DNA of 64,000 nucleotides. Source: Devosia sp. 66-14 (lineage in GTDB: Bacteria > Pseudomonadota > Alphaproteobacteria > Rhizobiales > Devosiaceae). Below, piece by piece: positions 17,847 to 25,791 of this stretch. The position numbers and the translations under genes were made by a program. The notes under the pieces were generated by a model. The model ran no database searches. It saw only the letters and a list, made by a program, of their open reading frames with translations, and was not told where the DNA came from. Position 1 is the stretch's first letter, and each line of letters starts with the position of its first letter. The stretch is taken from NCBI GenBank assembly GCA_001899085.1, contig MKVB01000006.1:496160-560159 (forward strand), in the 5' to 3' direction.

Positions 17847-19642
17847 GTGGTGGGCATTTGCTGCTGAACCGGGTCCCGGTGAAGGGGGGTAACGGCAGCA
17901 GTTTCCTCCACCTTGGTTTCCGGACCGTTTATCGGCAGCAGAACGGTCATCACCGTCCCCTCCCCCGGCGACGAGCTGGCATGCAGCGTTCCGTCGTGCA
18001 GTTCGACCAGTCCCTTGACGATCGACAGCCCGAGGCCCGTGCCCTCGTAGCGGCGCGCCAGCCCATCCTGGGCCTGGAAGAACGGCTCACCGATTCGGCT
18101 CACCGATTCCTCGCCCATGCCGATGCCGTGGTCGGCCACCGAGATGGCGAGGTGCCGGCCCTGGCGCTTCATGGCGAGCGTCACCACCGAGTGCTCGTTG
18201 GAGAACTTCACCGCGTTCGACAGCAGGTTGATCAGGATCTGGCGGCAGGCGCGCTCGTCGGCGATCAGCATCGGCAGGCTGCGCGGAATATCGGTCATCA
18301 GGCGCACGGATTTGTCCCGCGCCATGGCGTCGACCATCTTCAGGCACGGCTCGACCAGCGATTCGGGGGCGATCGGCTCGGTGGTCAGCTCGAACTTGCC
18401 GGCCTCCAGCCGACTCATGTCGAGCAGCATCTTCACCACGTCGATCAGGTGATGGCCGCTCTGCTGAATCAGCGTCGCGTATTCCTTGTGCTGCGGGCTG
18501 AGTTCGCCGACGACGCCCGAGGTCATCATCTCGGAGAAGCCGACAATGGCGTTGAGCGGGGTGCGCAGCTCGTGTCCGATGGTGGCGAGGAACCGCGATT
18601 TGGCGCTCGAGGCCTCCTCGGCAAGCTTCCGCGCCCGCTGCAGCTCATGCATGTAGTCGTGGCGCTCGGTAACGTCGCGCAGCAGCACGACGACCTCGTT
18701 GCGGGCGACGGGTGCGTCAGCTTCGACGACGGGCGAAAGCGAGGCCTCGACCCAGACATAGCGGGGCGCGGCCGCCGACGGGCCGGGTTCGTCACGCCGC
18801 ATGCGGATCTCGACGCGGCGAGTCTGGCCATCCTGGTTGGCTTCGGCGAACGCGGTGAGGTAGGTCGGCCGATCCATGACGTGGATGCGCTCGACCAGCC
18901 CGTTGCCGCTGAGCTCGAACCGGCGGCAGCCGAACAGCTTTTCGGCCGAGCGCGAGGTGAACAGCACGGTGCCGTCGCTGGCGAAACGCATCACGGCGTC
19001 CTGCACATGCTCGATCAGGTGGCGATAGGCGTTGATCTGGGCCTTCTCGTAAACCTCGAACACGGTGTTCAGCCGGTTGGCCGAGTGCGCGACGATCGCC
19101 GCGGTGACGGCGAATACCAGGCCGCCGATCAGCGTGGTGGTGTAGTGGAAGGGCTGCGGCCAGGCGAAGATGCCGAAGCTCGCCAGCACCCCCAGGGCCA
19201 CCACGGCGACGAGGATGGCCCAGGCGCGCTTCTTGACCGGGGTGCGGGTGAGCAGCGAGGCATGGACGGGGGCCAGCACGGCGATGGCGAGCCCGAAATC
19301 GGCAATCGCCGGGTCGGCGACGGTGAGCAACGCGCCGCAGAGCAGCGTCGCATAGACCTGACCGGCGGCGGCGCGCTCATACTGACCGCGCTGGCACCAG
19401 GCCATGGTGAGCACGCCCGCCGCGACGCCCGTCGTCGCAAGCACGAAGGGCAGCAGCATGGACTGGGTCAGGGCGTAGAGCGACGCCGGCATGCCGATGA
19501 GGCTGAGGATCAGGACGAGCTTGGCATTGGTGGCGATGGCATGTCGGCGCAAGGCTTCAGGACGCCCGCCGGCGCCCCGCACCGGCTCGGTGCGCCAAGC
19601 GCGACGCATCGCATCGCTCAACCATGTCCAAAGGCTACGCAT
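17816..19642 (-). CDS. PAS-domain membrane sensor histidine kinase
   Basis: Hybrid-free histidine kinase of ~608 aa. An N-terminal block of about six hydrophobic segments (residues ~30-190) is followed by a PAS domain (~210-330; EHVQDAVMRFASDGTVLF), then HisKA with the phospho-accepting His near residue 357 in GHELRTPLNAIVGFSEMM. The HATPase domain has NAVKFS, DHGIGMG and GTGLGLSIVKGL. All catalytic motifs are intact. ATG 19642 is chosen; TTG 19654 is possible. The architecture (multi-TM, PAS, HK) resembles DivJ/PleC-type cell-cycle kinases, but that is only a resemblance. No response regulator is adjacent. Confidence 0.85.
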   Translation of the reverse strand: MRSLWTWLSDAMRRAWRTEPVRGAGGRPEALRRHAIATNAKLVLILSLIGMPASLYALTQSMLLPFVLATTGVAAGVLTMAWCQRGQYERAAAGQVYATLLCGALLTVADPAIADFGLAIAVLAPVHASLLTRTPVKKRAWAILVAVVALGVLASFGIFAWPQPFHYTTTLIGGLVFAVTAAIVAHSANRLNTVFEVYEKAQINAYRHLIEHVQDAVMRFASDGTVLFTSRSAEKLFGCRRFELSGNGLVERIHVMDRPTYLTAFAEANQDGQTRRVEIRMRRDEPGPSAAAPRYVWVEASLSPVVEADAPVARNEVVVLLRDVTERHDYMHELQRARKLAEEASSAKSRFLATIGHELRTPLNAIVGFSEMMTSGVVGELSPQHKEYATLIQQSGHHLIDVVKMLLDMSRLEAGKFELTTEPIAPESLVEPCLKMVDAMARDKSVRLMTDIPRSLPMLIADERACRQILINLLSNAVKFSNEHSVVTLAMKRQGRHLAISVADHGIGMGEESVSRIGEPFFQAQDGLARRYEGTGLGLSIVKGLVELHDGTLHASSSPGEGTVMTVLLPINGPETKVEETAAVTPLHRDPVQQQMPTTWHDERKRAL

Positions 19643-20011
19643 TACTCTAACCAACCGCCCCGCCGCCCATTTTCTTGTTGCCGGAAGCTTCCACCCGAAC
19701 GCCTAATGCGGGTTTAAGGGGAAGGGCCCGGCAGGCGGTTGCGCACGCGATCCAGGGCGTTGCGCAGGGGCTTTCTGGGGTTAGCGTAAACAGTTCGTTG
19801 CGCCGGTCGCGGGCTTCCGACGGGCCGGCGGTTGTCGCTTGACTGGGGCCCTGCCGGGGGATTCGCCATGCCCCGTCCCAGGGGGTGCGGAACCCTATCG
19901 GCGGCATTTGCCTACAATTTTATCGAAATCCCGAAACCGGACTTAAGCCGCCTCGCCTAGCCTCGTTCGCAACACATGGCAGGTGGACTGCCGGTACGGG
20001 AAGAGGCGGCT
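19643..20011. other. 369-bp intergenic region, divergent promoters expected
   Basis: This stretch separates the minus-strand sensor kinase from the plus-strand DUF5330 gene. It must hold both promoters, but I see no clear operator, repeat or RNA gene. A minus-strand reading frame at 19647-19907 has an unconvincing composition. Confidence 0.4.
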
Positions 20012-20308
20012 ATGTTCTTGTTGAGGTCTGCATTCTGGCTGACGGTGATGTTCGTCATCATCGCGCCGAAGGACTTCGACCTGGGCAAGACCGCCAGCGA
20101 TGCCTCGGCTCAGGCGCTCAAGGCCGGCCAGCAGGCGATCGTCTCTCAGGTTCTCGCCAGCGACTGCAGCACCCTCGAATGCGCCGGCGGCAAAGCCGCG
20201 CTGACGGTGCTCGCCGGCAGCAAGCTCCCGTCCGTCGACACACCCATGCAAATGACGTCGAACATCCCGGTCCCGCTCCCCCGACCGCGACCGGATCGGA
20301 TGGGTTGA
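20012..20308 (+). CDS. DUF5330-like small exported or membrane protein
   Basis: Protein of 98 aa beginning MFLLRSAFWLTVMFVIIAP, a signal-anchor-like segment typical of alphaproteobacterial DUF5330 proteins. A helical region with two Cys (SDCSTLECAGG) and a Pro-rich tail follow. ATG 20012 is preferred to a frame start 36 nt earlier. Function unknown. A strong rho-independent terminator follows at 20360. Confidence 0.65.
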   Translation: MFLLRSAFWLTVMFVIIAPKDFDLGKTASDASAQALKAGQQAIVSQVLASDCSTLECAGGKAALTVLAGSKLPSVDTPMQMTSNIPVPLPRPRPDRMG

Positions 20309-20359
20309 GCCAGGGGTTGCGTCACTTCCCCGACGCTACTCCAGCAGCGATCCCTGGCC

Positions 20360-20399
20360 GAGCCGCAGTGCGCTGCCCCGCACTGCGGCTCACTCTTTT
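20360..20399 (+). terminator. rho-independent terminator after the DUF5330-like gene
   Basis: A perfect 13-bp stem (20360-20372 with 20379-20391, GAGCCGCAGTGCG and its complement) has a 6-nt loop and is followed by ACTCTTTT. It closes the upstream plus-strand gene before sufE. Confidence 0.85.
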
Positions 20400-20482
20400 C
20401 GGCCGATAGCGAGCAGTCCAGGCACGCGGTCACGCCCCAATGGCTACTCGCTATTCGCCACTCGCTCGCCTATTTATCCGGC

Positions 20483-20899
20483 ATGACCCATCCCGCTGCC
20501 TTCACCGAGATTGCCGAAAACCTGTCCTTCCTCGACGACTGGGAGGACCGCTATCGCTACATCATCGAGCTGGGCCAAGCCCTGCCGCCGCTCGCCGAAA
20601 GCGAGAAGAACGCCGAGAACAAGGTGCATGGCTGCGTATCGCAGGTCTGGCTGGTCTCCAACCATAACGGCGCGCAACTCGAGTATCGCGGCGAATCCGA
20701 TGCGATGATCGTGCGCGGCCTCGTCGCCGTGCTGATCGCGCTCTATTCCGGCCGCCCCGCCGGCGAGATCGCCCAGACCGATGCGATCGCCATCTTCGAC
20801 GAACTGGGGTTGCGCGAGCACCTGACCACACAGCGCTCCAACGGCCTCGTCGCCATGGTCAACCGCATCCGCAGCGAAGCGAAGTCGCTGGCGGCCTGA
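20483..20899 (+). CDS. sufE: SufE family Fe-S cluster assembly protein
   Basis: Sulfur acceptor that takes persulfide from the cysteine desulfurase SufS and passes it to the SufBCD scaffold. At 138 aa it has full family length. The acceptor Cys is C51 in NKVHGCVSQVWL, the same position as in E. coli SufE. The C-terminal helices (LREHLTTQRSNGLVAMV) are canonical. It stands apart from any suf operon here and is followed after 43 nt by a GDPD gene. Confidence 0.92.
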   Translation: MTHPAAFTEIAENLSFLDDWEDRYRYIIELGQALPPLAESEKNAENKVHGCVSQVWLVSNHNGAQLEYRGESDAMIVRGLVAVLIALYSGRPAGEIAQTDAIAIFDELGLREHLTTQRSNGLVAMVNRIRSEAKSLAA

Positions 20900-20942
20900 G
20901 GACGTAAGCCTGAACCCCACGAGGCTCATCGAGGAGGCGGCA

Positions 20943-21683
20943 GTGCTCACGGCGACCTGGACGTCCTTCAGCCCGTCCACGCATGGCAGCTGGATCGTCG
21001 CCCATCGCGGCGCCTCGGCGAGGCACCGCGAGAGCTCGGCGGAAGCGTTTGAGGACGCCATCGCTGACGGCGCAAACGCAGTCGAGACCGACGTCCGGCG
21101 GTCGCAGGACGGGGTGTTCGTCTGCCATCATGATGAAACGCTGAAACGCTCCGCCGGGCTCGACACGGCGCTGTCGGCACTGCCGTTCGATGAGCTGCAG
21201 CGGGTGGCGCCCGACTACGCGGTGCGGCTCGAGGACGTGCTCGAGCGGGTGCGGGGACGCTGCAACATCCTGCTCGACCTCAAGCTCACCGATGCGGCGG
21301 ATATCTGCTCGCTGGTGGGCCTGCTGGCCTCACACAGGGCCGACGACAGCATCGCCATCGGCGTGCGGTCGCTGGAGATCCAGGCCCAGATCCGCCAGCT
21401 GAATCCGGACCTCGTGCAGCTCGCGTTGCTCGGGACTACGGAGCAGGTACCGCAGTTCGTCACCGCCGGGGGCGCGTGGTTGCGGCTATGGGAACGTGAC
21501 GCCACCGAAGCGCAGATCGAAGCGACCAGAGCCCTCGGCGTGCCGGTGCTGGTCATGGTCGGCGGTCCCGGCACGGATCGCGCCATCGGAGATATCGGCA
21601 CGACGCAGGCGGGGGCGTTGCTCGAGCGGGGCGTCGCGGGACTGATGCTCAATGATCCGCGCGTCGCCCGGCTGGCTCCCTGA
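20943..21683 (+). CDS. glycerophosphodiester phosphodiesterase family protein
   Basis: GDPD-type TIM-barrel hydrolase, 246 aa, without signal peptide. The catalytic HRG is in WIVAHRGASARHRESS and the metal-binding acidic pair in AVETDVRRSQDG, with HHDETLKRS following as the second His motif. It would cleave glycerophosphodiesters to glycerol-3-phosphate and an alcohol. The GTG start at 20943 follows a strong GAGGAGGCGG site. The barrel is near the short end of the family; substrate is not evident. Confidence 0.82.
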   Translation: MLTATWTSFSPSTHGSWIVAHRGASARHRESSAEAFEDAIADGANAVETDVRRSQDGVFVCHHDETLKRSAGLDTALSALPFDELQRVAPDYAVRLEDVLERVRGRCNILLDLKLTDAADICSLVGLLASHRADDSIAIGVRSLEIQAQIRQLNPDLVQLALLGTTEQVPQFVTAGGAWLRLWERDATEAQIEATRALGVPVLVMVGGPGTDRAIGDIGTTQAGALLERGVAGLMLNDPRVARLAP

Positions 21684-21695
21684 ACCGGGCAGCCG

Positions 21696-22745
21696 CTAAC
21701 GCACCTTGAGCAGCAGCGCGTAGAGCAGCGCCGAGACGATCAGGTGCGCGATGACGAACCGCACCAGCACCTGCGAACCGGTCCAACCGACTTCCTTGCG
21801 GAAATGATCGTGCAGCGGGAAGCGCACCCGCCCGAGCACCAGCACGTTGAAGAAGCGCTTCAACGCCAGCTTGGCGATACCGGTGGCGCCATTGGCGAGA
21901 ATGACCAGGCCGACGACCACGATGAGCAGGACGTTGTGGCTGGCACAGACCAGCATGCCGATCAGCAACCCCAATGGCCGCGATCCGGCATCGCCCATCA
22001 GCACGCTGCTGGGCGGGGCGTTGTGCCAGAGATAGCCGGCCACCGCGCCAACCATGATGATGGCGAGGCTCGCCCATAGCCCGGTTCGCGGATCGAAGGG
22101 AATCAGCAGGTAGCCCGCCGTCGCCTTGTCGCCGACGACGCCATAGAGCAGGAAGGCAAGGAACACGAGCGAGACCACGCTCAGGCTGCCCGACAGCCCG
22201 TCCACCCCGTCGCTGCAATTGGTGGCATTGATCGAGATCCAGATCACCGCGGTGAAGATCAGGAATACCGCGAGGCTCGGCAGTTCGAACGACCCGCTGA
22301 TCAGCGGCAGCCAGAGGGCGATCGTGCCTTCGCCGCTCACCAGCAGCCACGCCGACAGTCCGGCGACCAGGAAGTCGAAGAACGCCAGCTGGTATTCCGA
22401 CAGGCCGCCGGTCGCGTCGTCGACGAGGCCGATGCCCGAGGCGAGCAGCATGACGCCGACGAACAGCAGCACATCGAGCCGCCACGGCAGGAACAGGAAA
22501 ACCGCCAGCGCGAACACCGCAACGAAGAACAAGCCGGCGCCCATCGGCTTGCCGACGCTCTTGTCGGCATCCACGGCGAAGGCTCGGCCGCGATCGCGCG
22601 GCAGCCACCGTGCGACGCGGGGAATGCCGAGCACGGTGACGAAGAACGCGGCGCACGACCCCAGCGCCATCAGCAGCATGTCGGAACGCAGCAGGCGGAA
22701 CGCGCCGATGGTCGGCGACAACAGGTCTGAGATCCAGGGGAACAA
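21696..22745 (-). CDS. MraY/WecA-like glycosyltransferase 4 family membrane protein
   Basis: Polytopic membrane protein of ~349 aa in the polyprenyl-phosphate phospho-sugar transferase superfamily. Conserved motifs are DDATGG, the Asp motif NATNCSDGVDGLSG, and MGDAGSRPLG. The C-terminal PLHDHFRKEVGWTGSQVLVR corresponds to the PLHHHFE...QVVVRF motif of MraY, with one His replaced by Asp. It lies away from any division-wall cluster, so it is a paralogue rather than the housekeeping MraY. The start is uncertain: TTG 22745 has a GGAG-like site, and the frame remains open to 22850. The sugar substrate cannot be read. Confidence 0.72.
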   Translation of the reverse strand: MFPWISDLLSPTIGAFRLLRSDMLLMALGSCAAFFVTVLGIPRVARWLPRDRGRAFAVDADKSVGKPMGAGLFFVAVFALAVFLFLPWRLDVLLFVGVMLLASGIGLVDDATGGLSEYQLAFFDFLVAGLSAWLLVSGEGTIALWLPLISGSFELPSLAVFLIFTAVIWISINATNCSDGVDGLSGSLSVVSLVFLAFLLYGVVGDKATAGYLLIPFDPRTGLWASLAIIMVGAVAGYLWHNAPPSSVLMGDAGSRPLGLLIGMLVCASHNVLLIVVVGLVILANGATGIAKLALKRFFNVLVLGRVRFPLHDHFRKEVGWTGSQVLVRFVIAHLIVSALLYALLLKVR

Positions 22746-22896
22746 ATCACCACTCCAGGACGGCGGCAGGAGACTGCACGACGACTCACCGCACGGCAAC
22801 GGACAGTTCATGCCGCCGCGCGCCGCGGCGCTCCGCAGGGCCGCCGCCACCGGCCCCGCTGATTGACGGAGCAGCGCGTGGCCGGTCCAATGTCAC

Positions 22897-23469
22897 ATGG
22901 ATTCGACCCAGACGGAGATCGTCATCCGGCGCCCATGGACAGAGGGAGAAACGCTCTTCCTCCAGGGCCCGGGCGGCGTAGGCAAATCGACGCTCGGGCG
23001 CGAGTTGGCGCAGCGGCTCGGCTGGCCGCTGATCGACCTCGACCTTGAGTTCTGCGAGCAGCTCCAGTCCATCGGCCGGTTCATCGCCGACCATGGCTAC
23101 CCGCGCTATCGGGCCGAGAACCTGGCATTGGCCGGCAGGCTGGTCGCTTCCCTGCCGGGGCCGAGCGTCTTCGTCACCTCCTCGGGTTTCCTCGCCGCTG
23201 AGCCGCACTCGGCAGATCATCAGTCGGCCCGCCGGATCGTTGCCGGCGGCTACGGCGTCACGCTGCTGCCATCGCTGGATATCGACGTCGCGACGGCGAT
23301 CGTCGTGACGCGCCAGCTCCGCCGCGGCTTCGGGCTCGAACAGGCATCGGAAGAGCGCAAGTTTCGCCAGCGTTTTCATATCTATCACCAGGCCGGCGCG
23401 ATGCTGGTGGTCTCGACCGACGCGGCCGCAGCGATTGCCGAGGAGCTGCTGGACCGGCTCAGGAGATGA
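22897..23469 (+). CDS. shikimate kinase-like P-loop protein
   Basis: Protein of 190 aa with a Walker A motif GPGGVGKST at about residues 24-32 and the LIDLDLEFCEQLQSIGRFI region matching the shikimate-binding Asp motif of AroK-type kinases (canonical 'DxDxxIE'). The lid and base-binding regions diverge (LRRGFGLEQASEERKFRQRF). It is more likely a shikimate-kinase-like paralogue than the housekeeping AroK, which normally sits beside aroB. It is divergent from the MraY-like gene. Phosphate acceptor unknown. Confidence 0.65.
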   Translation: MDSTQTEIVIRRPWTEGETLFLQGPGGVGKSTLGRELAQRLGWPLIDLDLEFCEQLQSIGRFIADHGYPRYRAENLALAGRLVASLPGPSVFVTSSGFLAAEPHSADHQSARRIVAGGYGVTLLPSLDIDVATAIVVTRQLRRGFGLEQASEERKFRQRFHIYHQAGAMLVVSTDAAAAIAEELLDRLRR

Positions 23470-23610
23470 CACCCGGCAGGCCCCGCGACTTGTCACCGCC
23501 CCCCACCAGGCCTAAGAGAACGCGCGTACGGCCCTCGATGGACGGCCGGCGCGCATGGATAACGAGCTTCTGACGCAGGAAATGGCGCCAATACCAGCAC
23601 ACACGGACGC

Positions 23611-23634
23611 CGCAACGATCTCCTGATTGTTGCG
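23611..23634 (+). promoter_or_regulatory. leader hairpin with CTCCT in the loop, upstream of the Cfr-like gene
   Basis: CGCAACGAT (23611-23619) pairs with ATTGTTGCG (23626-23634) over 9 bp including one G-T pair. The loop contains CTCCT, an anti-Shine-Dalgarno sequence. It lies ~80 nt before the GTG start. It may be a regulatory leader structure, but no control mechanism is demonstrated. Confidence 0.4.
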
Positions 23635-23680
23635 GCCATCTGCCCCAAGCAAATTGCTGAGAGTCCGGCAGGTCGCCGCT

Positions 23681-23696
23681 GAATGTGAACACATTC
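23681..23696. promoter_or_regulatory. 16-bp palindrome, candidate operator upstream of the Cfr-like gene
   Basis: GAATGTG-AA-CACATTC has perfect 7-bp arms around a 2-bp centre and sits 16 nt before the GTG start at 23713. Its size and symmetry suit a dimeric repressor. It does not match the alphaproteobacterial LexA pattern. The binding protein is unknown. Confidence 0.45.
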
Positions 23697-23712
23697 CTGC
23701 GGACGAACAGTT

Positions 23713-24804
23713 GTGTCCTTTTCCCGTGATTTCTCGCCTGGCCCTGCCTCCCCCACCAACAAATACGATCGTATCCGGCGGTATCTCCGCCAAGAGGGTG
23801 CGCCAGATTTCCGATACCGGCAGGTGGTCCAAGCCATCTTCCGCGACCGCATCGGCCGGTTCTCGCAGATGGCAGCCCTCCCCAGAGGCCTGCGCGAGGA
23901 CCTCGCGAGCCGGTTCTCCGACGATGTCTCCGGCCTCAGCCGCGTCGCCTCGCGCCATTCGGAGCAAGCGGAGAAAGTTCTCTACGGGCTGCCGGACGGC
24001 AAGCGGGTGGAAGCCGTCGCGCTGAACTTCCAGGCCGGTTGGGAGTCGTTCTGCATCTCGTCACAATCGGGCTGTGGCTTCGGCTGCAGCTTCTGCGCCA
24101 CAGGACGGCTCGGCCTGTTGCGAAACATGAGCGCCGACGAGATCACCGATCAACTGCTCGATTTCCACCTCCATGGCCGAACCATCGACAGCGTCTCGTT
24201 CATGGGCATGGGAGAGGCGCTGTCGAACCTCCACACCTTCGAGGCCATCAGGCTGATGATGCGGCCGGATCTTTTTGCCCTCAGCCCGCGCCGGATCACC
24301 GTCTCCACCATCGGCATCGTGCCGCAGATGGAGCGGCTGGCCCGCGAACTCCCGCAGGTCAACCTGACGCTGTCGCTGCACTCGCCGTTCGATGAGCAGC
24401 GGACCGCGATGATGCCGATCAACCGCAAGTACCCGATTGCCGAACTGATGCAGGCGCTCGACCACCATGTCCGCACCACGGGCCGCAAGGCCTATGTCGC
24501 CTATGTGCTGACCGGCGGCGTCAACGACACCGACGAGCATGCCAGGGCACTGGCCCACCTGATGAAAGCACGGTTCCGGCAGGGTCGGCTGCTGCACGTT
24601 TCGCTGATCCGGTTCAACGAGGTGGCCGCGGCTCCCGCGGCTTTCGCACGCATCGACACGTCGGGCGCCCGCCGATTTGCCGACCTGTTGAGGCAGCACG
24701 GGGTCAGGGCCACGATCCGCGCCTCGTTCGGCAACGATATCGATGCGGCCTGTGGCCAGCTATTCGCCAACTACCAGCCGGGGACGAGTGGCCGGCCGCC
24801 GTGA
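23713..24804 (+). CDS. Cfr-like radical SAM 23S rRNA (adenine-C8) methyltransferase
   Basis: Radical S-adenosylmethionine enzyme of 363 aa in the RlmN/Cfr family. The Fe4S4-binding cysteines are C121, C125 and C128 in SGCGFGCSFCATG, and the two further conserved cysteines of the mechanism are C114 and C347 (DAACGQL). Several motifs match Cfr rather than RlmN: AGWESFCISSQ, FMGMGEALSN (RlmN has GMGEPLLN), LFALSPRRI, and an N-terminus aligning as KYDRIRRYLRQ. Cfr methylates C8 of A2503 in 23S rRNA, which in known cases protects ribosomes against several peptidyl-transferase antibiotics; RlmN methylates C2. The GTG start has a weak ribosome site. Intact; activity in this host is inferred. Confidence 0.85.
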   Translation: MSFSRDFSPGPASPTNKYDRIRRYLRQEGAPDFRYRQVVQAIFRDRIGRFSQMAALPRGLREDLASRFSDDVSGLSRVASRHSEQAEKVLYGLPDGKRVEAVALNFQAGWESFCISSQSGCGFGCSFCATGRLGLLRNMSADEITDQLLDFHLHGRTIDSVSFMGMGEALSNLHTFEAIRLMMRPDLFALSPRRITVSTIGIVPQMERLARELPQVNLTLSLHSPFDEQRTAMMPINRKYPIAELMQALDHHVRTTGRKAYVAYVLTGGVNDTDEHARALAHLMKARFRQGRLLHVSLIRFNEVAAAPAAFARIDTSGARRFADLLRQHGVRATIRASFGNDIDAACGQLFANYQPGTSGRPP

Positions 24805-24831
24805 GACCGAACGGCGGCTGCACAAAACAGT

Positions 24832-24857
24832 GTGGCCGCCCCCTTCGGAGCGGCCAC
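24832..24857. terminator. hairpin between the convergent Cfr-like and mucR genes
   Basis: GTGGCCGC and GCGGCCAC form a perfect 8-bp stem with a 10-nt loop. It lies in the gap between two genes ending toward each other. A short T-run (GTTTTG) follows on the minus strand only, so termination of mucR is the likelier role. Confidence 0.5.
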
Positions 24858-24887
24858 GCAGAACGATCGACGAGCAGCCTGAGGCGA

Positions 24888-25310
24888 TCAGGCGGCCTTG
24901 CGGCCCAGGCCATTATCCTTGGCGAGACGCGAACGGGTCGCCGAATAGTTCGGCGCAACCATCGGGTAGTCGGCCGGCAGGCCCCACTTCTCGCGGTACT
25001 CTTCCGGCGAGAGATTGTAGTGGGTGCGCAGGTGCCGCTTCAGCGACTTGAACTTCTTGCCGTCCTCCAGGCAGATGATGAAGTCCGGGGCAACGGACTT
25101 GCGAACCGGGACGGCAGGCTTCAGTTCCTCGGCCGGTTCGGCCGCGGCAGGAGACTGCAGGTTGCGGAGGGCAGTGTGCACGTCTGCAATCAGCTTGGGC
25201 AGGTCGGTAACGCTGAGAGCATTGTGACTAACATAAGCGGAGACAATGTCGGCGCTCAGATCGATGAGATCGTTGTCAGCCGCGGCATTGCCGCTGATGA
25301 TATCGGTCAT
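24888..25310 (-). CDS. mucR: MucR/Ros family zinc-finger transcriptional regulator
   Basis: DNA-binding regulator of 140 aa. The N-terminal ~55 residues form the oligomerisation part ([15 protein letters not shown]) and the C-terminal half is the Ros-type prokaryotic zinc finger. Ligands read C80, D83, H93 and H97, the Cys-x2-Asp-x9-His-x3-His variant of some rhizobial family members. The C-terminus ([19 protein letters not shown]) is canonical. MucR proteins act as AT-preferring, H-NS-like global regulators and usually repress their own gene; the upstream region here is unusually AT-rich. Confidence 0.93.
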   Translation of the reverse strand: MTDIISGNAAADNDLIDLSADIVSAYVSHNALSVTDLPKLIADVHTALRNLQSPAAAEPAEELKPAVPVRKSVAPDFIICLEDGKKFKSLKRHLRTHYNLSPEEYREKWGLPADYPMVAPNYSATRSRLAKDNGLGRKAA

Positions 25311-25379
25311 TTCGGGTCCTTTTCTGCGGTATGTCAGGGCGAAGAGGTGGCAGCCTTGCCCTGGACTGGTTCAATAGAA

Positions 25380-25462
25380 CCGCTGCACTGCGAATGCAAT
25401 AGCAACTGTCGTCTATGTGTATAACCTTTGATTTGCGGCAATAATGTGCAGTTGCCAAAGTG
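25380..25462. promoter_or_regulatory. AT-rich region upstream of mucR
   Basis: Between mucR and mnhG the base composition drops visibly below that of the surroundings, with T/A-rich steps such as TGTATAACCTTTGATTTG. MucR-type regulators bind such DNA, so this probably holds the mucR promoter and an autoregulatory site. No exact -35/-10 pair is assigned. Confidence 0.35.
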
Positions 25463-25464
25463 TT

Positions 25465-25791
25465 TCACTTCAAATCGTCGACAGTCGTCGTGGCTGTTGG
25501 AGCCTCGCCGCAGCGATATGCCGCACGCGCCAGCAAGTGCGCGGCAACTGGTGTGGAAAGCAGCAGAAACACAATACCCAGCAAAGCCCGCAGCACCACG
25601 GCGCCGTCGAACGACACCACTGCGACCGCAAGCAGGATCAGGCCGGCGCCAATGGCGCCGGCTTTCGACGCTGCGTGCAGCCGGGTGTAGAGATCGGGCA
25701 ACCGCAATACTCCGATCGCCGCGATCAGGCTGAACAACGCACCGGCCAGCACCAGCAACGCGCCAAGGTATCGAGCAAGCTCGGCGATCAT
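25465..25791 (-). CDS. mnhG: cation/proton antiporter subunit G
   Basis: Membrane protein of 108 aa with three hydrophobic segments and the GVLRLPDLYTRLHAASKAGA motif that defines MnhG/MrpG/PhaG. It is a small subunit of the multi-subunit Na+(K+)/H+ antiporter in the inner membrane. Its ATG overlaps the stop of mnhF by 4 nt, and it is the last gene of the mnhABCDEFG operon. Confidence 0.92.
   Translation of the reverse strand: MIAELARYLGALLVLAGALFSLIAAIGVLRLPDLYTRLHAASKAGAIGAGLILLAVAVVSFDGAVVLRALLGIVFLLLSTPVAAHLLARAAYRCGEAPTATTTVDDLK

Noticed and set aside
17840-19717. 625-codon open frame on the plus strand opposite the sensor kinase
   Set aside because: It is a low-complexity Arg/Gly/Ala/Gln-rich translation typical of antisense frames in GC-rich DNA; the minus-strand kinase motifs are complete.
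23681-23710. LexA-like box (two GAAC elements) before the Cfr-like gene
   Set aside because: The GAAC repeats are separated by 13 nt instead of the 7 nt of the alphaproteobacterial LexA site.
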